Both the position numbers and the translations under genes were made by a program. A stretch of 64,000 bases of DNA from positions 28,367,319 to 28,431,318 of the forward strand of contig NC_037591.1 in assembly GCF_003073045.1 (NCBI RefSeq), read 5' to 3'. Source of the stretch: Pomacea canaliculata. Lineage: Eukaryota > Mollusca > Gastropoda > Architaenioglossa > Ampullariidae. This document shows positions 11,901 to 23,447 of the stretch, piece by piece (positions within the stretch are counted from its first letter, which is position 1; the number at the start of each line of letters is the position of its first letter). The notes under the pieces are model-generated. The model was not told the origin of the DNA, ran no database searches, and saw only the letters and a list, made by a program, of their open reading frames with translations.

Positions 11901-14900
11901 ATGATGATGAGGAGGAAGAGCTGCCTAACCATGCTGGTCAGTTTTGTTAAGCAGCTTTGTGAACACTTAACATAGTGATTACTGTAAAGCTAGATTGTCC
12001 GTTTTAAGTTTTGGTTCATACAGAATTATAATATTATAAGCAGTGCTGCCATAATTTGATGTAGTGGTGTAGTAGCATACTCCCAAAACCAGTCAGGTGA
12101 GGCAGGGAGGGTGTGTCTAAGACAGGATAAGTTTGCTGTGGAAAGCACATGACAGGACACCTGAAAAGATCTTGAACACTTAAGCAGGATTTACTTTTTT
12201 TCCTGTAAAAATCATGAAAAAGGGAGGGGTAGTTTGAAAATAGTATCATTTTGGATGGAAGTGAGTAGTAATACAGATTGTGAATATTCTTATATGAAAG
12301 GTTGTAGAGTTGCAAAATGGTGGTCCACTTTTATACATATTTTTGTAACTTCATATGTAGTGTTCCTGATCTGTTCCTAGGCACAGCTGGGACTTTAATC
12401 CAACTTGCAAGCATGCAGCATGTTGATCAGGTGAAAGTCCAAGGTGCAGGTGCACAAGGTGTTGGTGCTGATCAGGCTAAATTGCAGGCAGCAGAATCGC
12501 TAGCAGATATGAACCGCATTTCTGTTCAGTCCATGGGACACAGTTGCATTTCACGTCCACTAAAACAGCTAAATGAACATGGAAACAGTAGTTGTGAGTC
12601 TGCGCGAACAGATGGACCTTCAGAGCTACATCAGTGTTCTGATCTCATGATACCCTCTGAGCAGAAAGGCTGCTGTGTGTTGTCAGAGGATGGATCAGGT
12701 GGTGCTCTTAAAGCAGCATCTCAGAACATTGCAAAGGAAATGCAGTCTGAACAAACACCATTTGGAGAAAGATTGGTTTCACTGCAGAACAGTACAATAC
12801 AATTGTTCCTGGAGAAAATGATTCATCGGTCATGTCAGAATGTGAGCAGAGAGAGAGAGTCACCCTTTTTGCACACCACAAAAAAGCAGGTAGACTCCCA
12901 CATTGAAACTAACATTATAAACCACGAAGAACAGAAAGACTTGCACCACTCGCCTGAAATTGATGCTGATGTTTCTCATGAAGCCAGTGGCAATGCCCAG
13001 TGTCTCAGGGAGGGACACACACCTGAGGTCATCATCCCTCTCTCACCTTGCATTGCTAGCAACAATGGTGAGCACAGAGCACAGGAAATGCTAACAGCAG
13101 AGCCAATGGAATCATCTAGTCAGAAACCTGGCACTGCTCTAAATCTACCCTCTGGTGATCAAAAGGAAGCTGAAAGCGAAAAGGAAGCATTGACAAACAT
13201 GCAAGTGGATGATGATGATGACATACAGGTAGCGTAGTGATTCTGGCCTTAGTGTGATAAAGTGGTGCTAGTATTATGCTGACCATAATATAACACTGGT
13301 GACATATTGTTACAGGGACATTTGGGTGGCTTGCATAAGCATATACCCTATGTGTTCATAAAAGTGCCAATAAACTTCAGAAGGTGATTGGTGCTGTGCA
13401 GACTTTTTGTTGTTTTTTTTTAAGCAGCAGACTTCTCCATGACAATTCAAAATTAATGTGCACATTACAGTTTTTTTGCTTTAGTTGTGTTCTTCCATTC
13501 TTAAAATAACTTCACGTACAGTTTAGTTGTTTTTTTAATGACTTTGTTTTTCCTAGGTGTTCAAGCAGGTAACTACACAGGTGGCTCAAAGCACCGTGTC
13601 CCGGCTAGAGTGTCTTGGGGAATTGGAGGCTAGTTTGCAGGTTATCAAAAAACTCTGTGGAGTCACTTGGCAGCAAAGTGGCTGTACCATTACTATGAGC
13701 AGTTGCCTTGACAGTCTGTGTCATGCTGAGGAATACCTCAAGCAGGTGGGGATGCATCTCTGGCTTATTTTTATCTTAGTTTTTACTGCTTGTCTATTAT
13801 TCCCAAATTTTGTCCTAACCCTTCTTTCTCTCTCAAGCTATATTTCTAATGTGTCTTTTGTGAGAGAGAAAAAGTGTGTGCATGCATGCACTCGCCAGTG
13901 CTTAATGTCATGGTTTGCCTGTTTGTAATTCCTTTTATGCTACCAATCTCTATGTATTGCACATTTTTGTGTGCAAACAATTAAACAGTCATTTTGATTT
14001 TCAATTTGACTATCCTGTAATCATTGTATTTTGTCTATGCTGTAAGTTGATTGCTGCCACCATTACTGGTTTGTTACAGATAGTAAAAGGAGGCCTTCAG
14101 GCATTTCTTCAAACCAACTCGATGTCACAGACTTCTACCAACATCCACCCCTTGCCTTTAGGTGGAAAGACATCTCCTCGAAAGCGTGGCAGACCTCGTG
14201 GGAGTAAAAACAAACATACATTGATGAGAACAGATGAGTACACTCCCTTCTACAAACAGCCTAAGATTCTTACAATCTCCTCTGAAAAACTGGAGAGTTC
14301 TTTAAGTAGAGATACCACAGCAACACTTAGTGGTATGTATGCTTCACGCACTCGTGGAAAACGCATCAATTTTGCTCAGCTGCATGCAGGAAGTCTTAGT
14401 CCTCCACCCTCTCCCTCACAAGATGAACAGTTTGCAGCTACACAAAGACAAGAGCAGGAAGGCAAGAAACGAAGAGGACGACCTCGCAAAATTTTGATAC
14501 AAGCTGAGGGTAGCAATGAGATGTTACCTTCTGAAGGGAAGGGTGCAGATATTGATAACATGAAGCAGAGAAGAATAGTGTGTGGAGATCAGGGGCTGCA
14601 ACTGTGTAGCTCAGAAGAGAATGCAAAATTTTCCAGTTCATGCATCCCAAGTGGTCACCTGAAGGGTGTTCAAAGTAATGGGTCAGATAACCATCAGCAA
14701 GAGACTATGAGTAAATTTGATGCAGAGACTACACTTTTTTGCACACCAAGCACAGCATCAGCAGAGGGATGTGCTTTGGAGGGTGGTAAATTTGCAAATG
14801 CATTAACATCACTGTTGGAAGTTGTTAAAGACAATAAGGCAGATGGCTGTGACTCGACTGAGCAGACCACGACAGAAAATGAACAAGAAACAAACCAGAC

Positions 14901-17900
14901 TGAAAACCAAATAGATCATAATGGCTTGAGCATACAGACCCTGACAGAAGTTGAAAATGGAGGAAGATCAAACAGTCCCTGCTTTCAACTGCTCTCGGCC
15001 ACACCGAACATCAAAAGAGAACAGTACAAAACACGAACAAAGGGCAATGACTTTGTCTTTATTCCATCCATCATTTTCACATATTCAAAAGATGATACCA
15101 TCCATGATTCCTTGGGAGGACAAAATGAAATGGGAGACAATATTGTATCAGAGACTGAAGATATCACATTGGAGGGCAGTTTCCCAGCTGAGAAGACTCA
15201 AGGAAATAAAATTAGTGCAGGCTGTAACAACACTTTGAAAAAGATAGCTAGTAGTGAGATGTGCAATGCAGTAAATAAGGATAATTTAAGCTCAGAGCTA
15301 AAGGATATTGCCAGAAATCAGAATGCAAGTTGTCCGCGTTTAACAGAATCTTCAGAAAAGCCACAAAAAAGAGATGCAATGGAAACCTCTGGTAAAGTCA
15401 GTCCCCATCACTTGCCTTGCCCACTTTGCATCATCATTACTTCCACGTATTCCCAGATGTGTGATCATCTGGCCAAGCAGCACCCCACCTCTCCACCTCT
15501 CACCTGTGAAGTGTGCGAGTTGGTTTGCGTCACACCTTTTGCACTAGCTTTTCATGTTGAGCGTAAACATGGGCCACAACTGTGCCCTGTGTCTTCTTCA
15601 TCTGCTCACACTTGTTTTTGTGGCAAAGTATGTGGTAGCATCACCTCTCTCAAGTGGCACCAGAGTTTTGTGCATAAGGTTGGTAAATGTTATGTATGTT
15701 TTGACTTTATTTCCAACCAAAAAATCTACTCCCTCTAATTTTTTCTTTGGTTTTATGCACAAAAGATGGTCTATGCAAATTTTTACACATTAAAAATAAA
15801 AATAAAACTGCTTTCAGCTACAAAATGTATTTTTTGTTGAGAAAAGAATACCAAGATAGTTGACTTGTTGCTTCCTAATGTTCATTATTTTGAGGCAAAA
15901 AAGTGCAAGAGAAAATTATCTTTGGATCTGTAGACTTCAGGCATTGCCTGGACATTTTTCTGTGGGGAGTAAAAACTTCTATGAAAAAAAGAAAGTTAAT
16001 TGAAGCAACTTTCTTGTATAAGCCAGACTGGTTAAGAAGTTTTGAGTACCTATATAGCTTTATAATTTTCATTTTCAAAATTCTTGAGTCTTATTCCCTG
16101 TATAGTTTATTTACCCTATGATTTATTGTTGACATTATTTATAAACATATTTGCTGGAAGCTGGATCCCCACTTTTCCTAAAAATAGGAAATCAACCCTT
16201 GTTCACAAGTAGATGAAATATTTTCAAGTAATGATGGTTAAAGATCATAGTTGTTTATCAATGTATGCTTGTTCATATTTTAACACATATGTATATGTCT
16301 GCATCCATGTCCATACTCAGTACGATACACACAGTCAGTTTAGAGAAAATAAATCTAGTTTTTCTTTAATTTTAATTTTTTCCCTCCCCTCTTCTTACAA
16401 TGAGTGACAAAGAGTTTAATTCTGTTTTTAAGTTCTGCTATTTAATTTTTAAAGATAACTGAAACAAAGCCTTCATCTCATCAGGTGGATAGTCATCGCC
16501 GTGGACCCATGAGACTGACTTGTGGGCTGTGCAGTTACAAAGCTTCCGATTCATGGGACATGCGACATCATCGTGAGCTGCATCGTGGGCGTCCTAACAC
16601 CTGCCCTGTGTGCCATAAAAAACTCAGCAGTGAAGCTGCTATTAAGGTGAGAATACATGCCACATGTAGGAATCATCTCATATCTGTGTGACATATCAGT
16701 TTTTTTATACCATTGTTACTTGCTTGGTAACATGATGTCAAATAACAAATCTTTATTTATGAGGGTAACAGAATAGACAAAAGTTATACTTTTTTATATC
16801 TATCTCTCAGACTAAGTAGTATAAATAAAAAAATAACAATTAATTCCAAACAAGGCAATAAAACAGAGAAATTATATGTACAAACATGGTGGTTGATATC
16901 TGAATTGACAGTTTTGTTTGTGTGGGTTTTTTTTTTAATTGGCTGGAGCACTAGCAACATGTATGTTTGCTTTGTCCGTACAATAGATGATTAAGCTGGG
17001 TAGGATGCCTCTGTAGGTAATCAAAGGGTTTGGAAAAGGTGTTGTAGAAGTATCTCTTTGAACTTGTACAGACTGGATTCCATTCTTTGGAGAATCTGAG
17101 GGAAGGTTGTTCCAAAGAACACTGCCAGAATATTTCAGGCTCATCTTAAATAGCTTATTTCTCGGTATGAGAATATTGAGCTTGAGAGACCCTTATTATT
17201 TTGATGGAGAAGATAGTAGAAACATTTTGCCTGTTATTATTTTAAAGATGAGCATATTTTTGTTGAATTTTAGTCTGGTTAGTAGCGGTAGAACCCCTAA
17301 AGACAGGAAATCATGAGGCTGTACTTTTGGTTTGAGTAACACTGGACTAATAGCCTTTCTTTGAAAGCATCTTTATTTGACTATGATGCTCTACTATGTT
17401 TATTTTGTAAAAACATACTCATTATTTTTTGAGCAAGAACTGTTAAAATTATGACGTCCGTGAAGTGTGTTCATTTGGTACCTCAGTATGTTTTTCACAC
17501 TTTTTCACCAGGTGCATATGGCTGCAATCCACTCTAACAGCAAATTTTCCTGCCACATCTGCTCCAAGAGTTTTGCTCACATCCGCTATCTGAAGTCTCA
17601 TGTGCGTCGGCATGGTGGCGAAAAGAGACACGAGTGTGGGATATGTGGTTGGCGTTTTCATGAGACAAATACCCTTCGTGCTCACCTAGACACACACAAA
17701 CCTCGTGAGCAGCGAACATATTCCTTTACCTGCCCCTACTGTCCTGCTGCTTACAACAATCGTGCTAATCTTCGTGATCACCTAAACAAGCATACTGGTG
17801 ATAAGCCTCACATCTGCCGCCTTTGCAACAAAGGATTTGCTTTTCGTTCTATGCTAACTACTCATCATGCTTTTGTCCACAGCTCAGAACGTCCACACAG

Positions 17901-20033
17901 CTGCCAGCTTTGTCCCAAAAAGTTCAAGGTGAGGCAAAATATTTTATAAATGGTAAATCACTGATAGGTTCTTGGAAACTGTGACTTTTAAGTAAAGTGA
18001 CATGTAACAAAATCATTTTAGGCTAATCAATATATATTTACAAATAGAAAATATTTAAGAGCCTATGGCATATATATATATATCTGGTCACAAAACCATA
18101 ACCAAATAAAGACCTAAAAATTGGGAGGAAATCAAAATGCTCAGAGAAAGCCCACGAAACCATGGGGAGGAGGTGCACCCTCCTCACAGACAGGAACCCT
18201 GCAACCAGGACAAATGTTTTTTTTTCTTCATCAGTGTTCTAGCGAAACAGTGTAAAGTGAACATTTACCATATATTTTTTTTCTTTCTGATATGTTGTCT
18301 TCTAACATTTTTGCGGTTGTTAGGTCTGTTTTCGCCTAGTAGACTTGCTAACTGACCCAATCTCATTTTGGGCCCTGCTTTTCTCCAACATCTTTCATTT
18401 GATTAGAATTTTATGACAGTAATGGCAGTCTAGGACACTGGCTGTACTAAAGGCCTTTCTAGTAACAAATGTGGTTTAAAGAAGATTTAACAACGAGGTT
18501 AGTAATAAGCATAGCTTTTTTATCCCCTAAGCTATTACTTCAAACCATCCTGGGATTACTTTTACACTTTCTGTCCTGTTCATGCAACCTTAGATGCTAT
18601 ACCTGTGGAATGTACAATCTGTAAGCAGCATTGTATTATGCTATTCCATTTTAAATTTGTGTCTGCTTCAGACTAAGATGCAGCTGCAACAACACATGGT
18701 GATCCACACAGGTACCAGTAACCACACCTGTCAGAAATGTGGCCGCGCAATGCCAACGGCATCTCGACTTCGTGTCCATGCTCGTAGATGCAAAGGCAAT
18801 AGTGTGTCCAAACAGATAGTTTTCCAGGCACAGTCCACAGCGGTTAACATTGTCACACCAAGTCAAACGGTCAACATCTTTCAGAAAGCAACTTTGGGAC
18901 AAGGGTCAAGGTTGAGTGTGATACCAGGACACGATGTACATCTAGTGCAAGCTGGTATTGGACAAGCCCAGACCTTAACTTTGGTCCCCATTCATCAGTT
19001 ATTGCCAGGTACAGCAGGTGCTGGTCAGAAGAGGGTGGTGCTGGTGTCAAGCAAGGGCCAAGCAGCAGGACCTGTTGTACAGACAGATGGCAGAGAGACT
19101 ATGTCTAAAAGTGATCATATAAACAACACATACATAAGTGTGAGTGATCCCACAGTGCAGACGATGGGATCTAAACTTGTAGATTCTGTCAACAGCACAG
19201 AGAACAGCATTAATTCTTTACAGCAGCTGCCAGGTCCTGGGCAGAGTCATCAAGGATCTAGCTTTGTCACAATCAACAGAGCAGGACTGCAGTCACACCA
19301 GGCCATCAGCAGTAGGTGTGATTCAAGTTTAAATGAAGGATCTGCTCAAGAAGACTTTAACGCACAAGTTAGTGGCACCTCAGTGCTGACTAGGCTGCAG
19401 GCAAGTGCCAAAGGTGATGATACTGTGATGCCACTGGTCTTGTCAGAATCTCCACACGTTATCAGTGCCAACCACACAGACGTGGTAGGGGTACCTACAG
19501 AAGCTCAAAGTAATATTGCAGCAGAAGACAGAAGAGCATCTCATCTCACGTTAAGTAACTCGGAGACCATCAGTGTTGATAACTCTGTGAGCAGCGCAGC
19601 TGATGTGCATCAGGTAGAAATGCAAGCCCTAGTGCTTCCCTCAGATTTGCTCAATCAAGAAGTCTTCATCATTGAGGGTGATGGTAGCCAGCACCTTATT
19701 AGCTTGGCCAACATTCAGTTTGTCAGTGCAGAGGAGGGTGAGCATCAACAGAGAACTGGGTTCATTAGCCACTTGGACCACACAGTTAGCATTGCAGACA
19801 ACAGCATGCCTGGTGTGCTTCCCACCCCATGTGCGGCTAGCTCCCTCAGCAGTCTACAAGATGACAGTGGCCACAATACCCTCACTGCAGAACAGCTGTT
19901 GACAGAAGATGAAAATGAAGCAGGCAAAATGACCCTCTTCATGTGCAGCATGTGTGATCAGACATTTGCAGACCAGGCATCTGCAGAGCAGCACGTCATG
20001 GTCCAACATGAAGTGGAAGTGGACAATACATGA
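8940..20033 (+). CDS. Large C2H2 zinc-finger / AT-hook protein with tandem Cys/His modules
   Basis: Twelve coding exons: 8940-9300, 9614-9753, 10336-10399, 10748-10992, 11375-11555, 11700-11936, 12381-13228, 13557-13745, 14080-15678, 16485-16646, 17512-17928 and 18672-20033. They total 1934 residues, all in frame. The start is the first ATG after an in-frame stop; a 5'UTR exon ending at 8302 could splice to 8756. Exons 1-6 carry HYHCPxC-type fingers in repeating exon pairs (residues ~95-400), ending in an acidic run. Exon 7 is Ser/Gln-rich and probably disordered. Exon 9 has two AT-hooks (KRGRPRG near 790, KRRGRPRK near 886) and starts a run of about twelve classical C2H2 fingers that continues through exon 12, several of them split by introns. 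The last finger lies near the C-terminus. The protein is probably nuclear and DNA-binding. I do not recognise an orthologue; ZFAT shares AT-hooks plus fingers but not this order. The first intron appears to use a GC donor. Confidence 0.85.
16935..17300 (-). mobile_element. Relic of a LINE reverse-transcriptase C-terminal region
   Basis: The minus strand reads YSGSVLWNNLPSDS, close to the S-x-x-Y-x-G-x-x-LWN-x-LP signature near the C-terminus of many non-LTR retrotransposon ORF2 proteins. Upstream on the same strand, ITGKMFLL and LNILIPRNKL-like pieces fit the usual preceding segment, with stops and frame changes. It lies in the intron between exons 10 and 11 of the zinc-finger gene, opposite to the host gene. 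It is a short, dead fragment. Confidence 0.55.
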
Positions 20034-20094
20034 CAAGTAGGGGTTCAATTACCCTCACTCAACTTAACCTTTCAAATAACACTAACTCCACCGT

Positions 20095-20276
20095 GTGTAT
20101 AGGTGGATTGCTGTCTGCCAAGACCAACGCTTAGCCTTTTGTGAAGTTCTCTGCTGTTAGTCTCGGCGAGCCTAAGCAAAAAATGTGACTAAACTGGAAG
20201 CTTTGTTGTCTCATGCCTCGTTCTAGTGGTTAACTGGAAAAAAATCGTCTGCTAGCAGTCCAGTAATACAATTTCA
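20095..20276 (+). repeat. Dispersed hairpin repeat, copy 1
   Basis: A ~180-bp block matches 30211-30394 at roughly 80% by eye. Conserved stretches include GACCAACGCTTAGCC, TTGTGAAGTTCTC, ATGTGACTAAAC and GGAAAAAAATC. At 20117-20167 GCCAAGACCAAC can pair with GTTAGTCTCGGC (10 of 12 positions) across a 27-base loop. It begins about 60 bases after the zinc-finger gene stop, so it probably lies in that 3'UTR. It may be a SINE of a family I cannot name. Confidence 0.7.
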
Positions 20277-20390
20277 TTCTAACTCTACACCAAAACCTAA
20301 GCTTAATCCAAACCCTAACCTCTGCCAGCCAAAGTTTCTAGTTCCATAAATTACATGAAAACACACACATACACACACAAAGTGCCATAT

Positions 20391-20396
20391 TTTATT
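20391..20396 (-). terminator. AATAAA poly(A) signal for TRAPPC4
   Basis: AATAAA on the minus strand lies 411 bases beyond the TRAPPC4 stop codon. If used, the TRAPPC4 3' end comes close to the end of the convergent zinc-finger gene. Confidence 0.5.
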
Positions 20397-20806
20397 AATT
20401 GATATCAGCAATTTTACAAACTACATGCTTTTATTACCTAAGAATGTACATCAAACCATTCTGCATCAGCAGCACCAAGTACTCTTTGCATATCAACGAA
20501 TGACCATCCAAACACATCTCTATAAATGTTAATTTCCCCTTACAAACTCTATTCACATATTTCTCACTCATTATATTGTCAAAACCATCTCAGATTTTTT
20601 TCCTTTGTGCTCAGTCTTGTAAAAATCTTTTTTCATTAATCCATGTCCCTTTGAAGTTAAAGGTATTGTCTATCTTTATGATTTGCTGACATGCATACTT
20701 GCATATCCATCATGCTAATTACAAGCTTACTGTTCCATGTAGACATAGGCACACACACACACACGTGCAAACACACACACACATCCTTCCACATATACAC
20801 ATCCAT

Positions 20807-23166
20807 CTATACATTGGCCTGTCCAGTTTTTTCTGCCTGTTCAACAGCAGCCTTTAAATTTTCATCAAACAGTTCACATCTGCAACAGATGTCAATGACA
20901 CGCATACAATTAAATGGTGTAGATTATTTGGAATGAACTTTGAAAACTATTTCTTGCTATTACTGCATGAAGAGTGCCTCCATGAAAAGTGAGTTTAAAT
21001 TACAGCTGGTGACTTTCATGCTTAATTACAGCAATGCTTCTCACCTGATTGGCATGTCCAGAGAGTAAAAAGGATTTTTCAGGGCAAAGTCTGCATATAC
21101 TTCATACAGCTTCTTTAACAGCCCATCCACTGCTGCTTGCTTGGGGTCTGTTAGTATCACAAACTTGATGCCTGTGCATATGAACCCATCTTTTGTCAGT
21201 ATAGAATATACAGGAGTGAATAACTAACATTTTGTTTTCATAATTGTTTCACTCATCTTTGTGCATAAACAGTACTATCATGTGCTGAAAAATAAACATG
21301 TTTACAAATCCAGCATGGTAACTTCTAGAGGCAACTGCATATAAGTAACTAGACTAATACCTGAAAATACTAAATCTGTAAATAAATTGCAGATTATATA
21401 TTATGAAACAGCCAGAGATAAAATAAGCAGGTAGGAGGTTAATCAAAATATTTGCTTTTGTTAAATATTGTTGCAATTCTTCTGTATTTACCTGTCATTG
21501 TTTGGTGACAATGTAGCTTAAATGTGTCTGTCTCGAGTATCTCAATGCCTGATGACTGAGGCTCAGGTGACAACTGACATCCTATAGCAAACAAACTGAC
21601 ACACACACACGCACGCAGAGCATCCAGATATTTACAACTGCCTGCTCTGTCCTGATACCATGTGTTCTTGTCAGTGTCTGGATATGTGAAAATTAACAGA
21701 CATATCTTTTGTCATGTCTTCAGTTTGCTCATTCTGTGACCTGAGCTGAATCTTGCATATCAGATGTAAAAATCAATTAATACTTGTTTGAGCTTTTTTT
21801 TTTATTTTGTGCTTCGAAAACCCAACAACAGTCAATATATATATAAGGTGTACATAAAATGTTATTTCCAGAAAAACAAAGACAGCAGTATTGTGAAGCA
21901 TGAAATTATTCGGGTTTATTTTCTTCGTGATAACTTAATGCTCAAAATGTATTGCAACATAGCAACTATCGAAATCTGAATAGCAACAAAATGTAAACAC
22001 TTACGAATGAAACATGCTGGCCAACATTATCTTTTCATTGGTGGTAAGTTTTGGTCGCCCAAACTTGATGCTGATTGGATAGTTTTCCTCCATTGCAACT
22101 GTCTCTAAAATGTCACGACCATCCTTCAGGTAACGGCCTTCTGATGAAATGCCATTTATAGCTAGCACTGTGTGACCAACTGTAGGGAAAATAAATTAGG
22201 GGATATGTGTCAGACTACTAATGTTTAATTGAACTCTTTATAAACATTTTTTGTATTTGCTTTTTTTTCCATACAAGACCTAGAAATAAGTCTTGTATTA
22301 AGTCTCAACAGCAAAACTTCACTTTAAAAAAACATTGTCTTCATATGATGGTCACTTAAAAAGATGTTTCCTCATCATCTTTGTGTTAGAATCTTTTAAA
22401 GTGCAACCTATATCTCCTCCAGTTATAGTATCTCTATAAATTCCCCTCAGTCTTTTTTACTTAAAACTTTTTTTTTTCAGTCTGTTCTTTTCAAAACAGG
22501 AATTTATAAATAAAACTAATAAAGCTCGTTATGGTTATATTTGTGGCAAGGCTGTGTTTTGTAGGTGTATGTTGCTCTAATAAAAGTTAATTTTTGATGT
22601 TAACTTCCTCATTTCTGTGGTGTTACTGGTGGCTCCAAATAGAAAATTACAGAAGAAATTGTGATGTACCTCTGCTATTCAGAACACATATTGACATCAT
22701 CGCTTAAAATGACACCAATAATGAGAGAGAAAGGGAAAACCGTGTCCCTGTCGCCGAACACAAGTTGTCAGCAAGTCAAGGAAGGGACATCAAGAGTACA
22801 AGTGTTTCACACTGACGCTGCATGCGAATATGATTAGCTCAAATAAAGCGATAGACCCAAAATTCACGATAACACCGTGATTAGGATGGTGTTGTAACAT
22901 TCTACTGTACAGCTTTTAAGTGTTTGCATCATGATGATGGTAGTCGAGGTGGTTCTAGACAGTGGTCTCACAATCATTAGCACATAGTTACCTTTTATCC
23001 CATCTCTTTCACCGAAAGCCACGACAATTTTGTCGTCAAAGACCTTTAATTGAAGTTCAAGAGGATAGCTGAAAGTTTTTTCCACCTCCGGGCGAGCCGC
23101 ATTGTGGTCATGTTGATAAATAAGTCCACCAGCCTTGTTGATAACATAAATACTGAAGATCGCCAT
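20807..23166 (-). CDS. TRAPPC4: TRAPPC4, trafficking protein particle complex subunit 4 (synbindin)
   Basis: Five exons on the minus strand: 22992-23166, 22005-22179, 21492-21595, 21045-21171 and 20807-20879, giving 217 residues (the human protein has 219). The N-terminus [18 protein letters not shown] is the longin-like start of the family. It continues with the [17 protein letters not shown] segment, then [85 protein letters not shown] and a Lys/Glu-rich end. TRAPPC4 is a core subunit of TRAPP complexes, which activate Rab1/Ypt1 and tether vesicles between ER and Golgi. All junction phases agree. Its 5' end faces PIGA across 281 bp. Confidence 0.96.
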
Positions 23167-23447
23167 TTTGGAGTGTTCCACCCTTCAAGTTTTAATTTAT
23201 GAAAGTATGTTAATATAAGTATACTACTTCTCTAATTAAGAATTTGAAAGGATAACGTTTCTCAAAAATAAAAATATCCAGTTGTATTTATCATTATCTT
23301 AAAATTTATCCGTCTCAGCACTAAACAAAACACGACGACACTGATTACTCCCTTCCCAAGAACTGTCATGCCCGAAGCTTGTGACGACCTGTAATTATGT
23401 GAGAAATGTACAGTCCATGTTTGTCTTGGTACTATCGCTTAATCAAC
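23167..23447. promoter_or_regulatory. Short divergent promoter between TRAPPC4 and PIGA
   Basis: Only 281 bp separate the two divergent start codons, so both core promoters and 5'UTRs must fit here, unless either gene has further 5' exons. No TATA box is obvious. Such spacing is typical of shared promoters of housekeeping genes. Use as a bidirectional promoter is an inference from layout. Confidence 0.5.
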
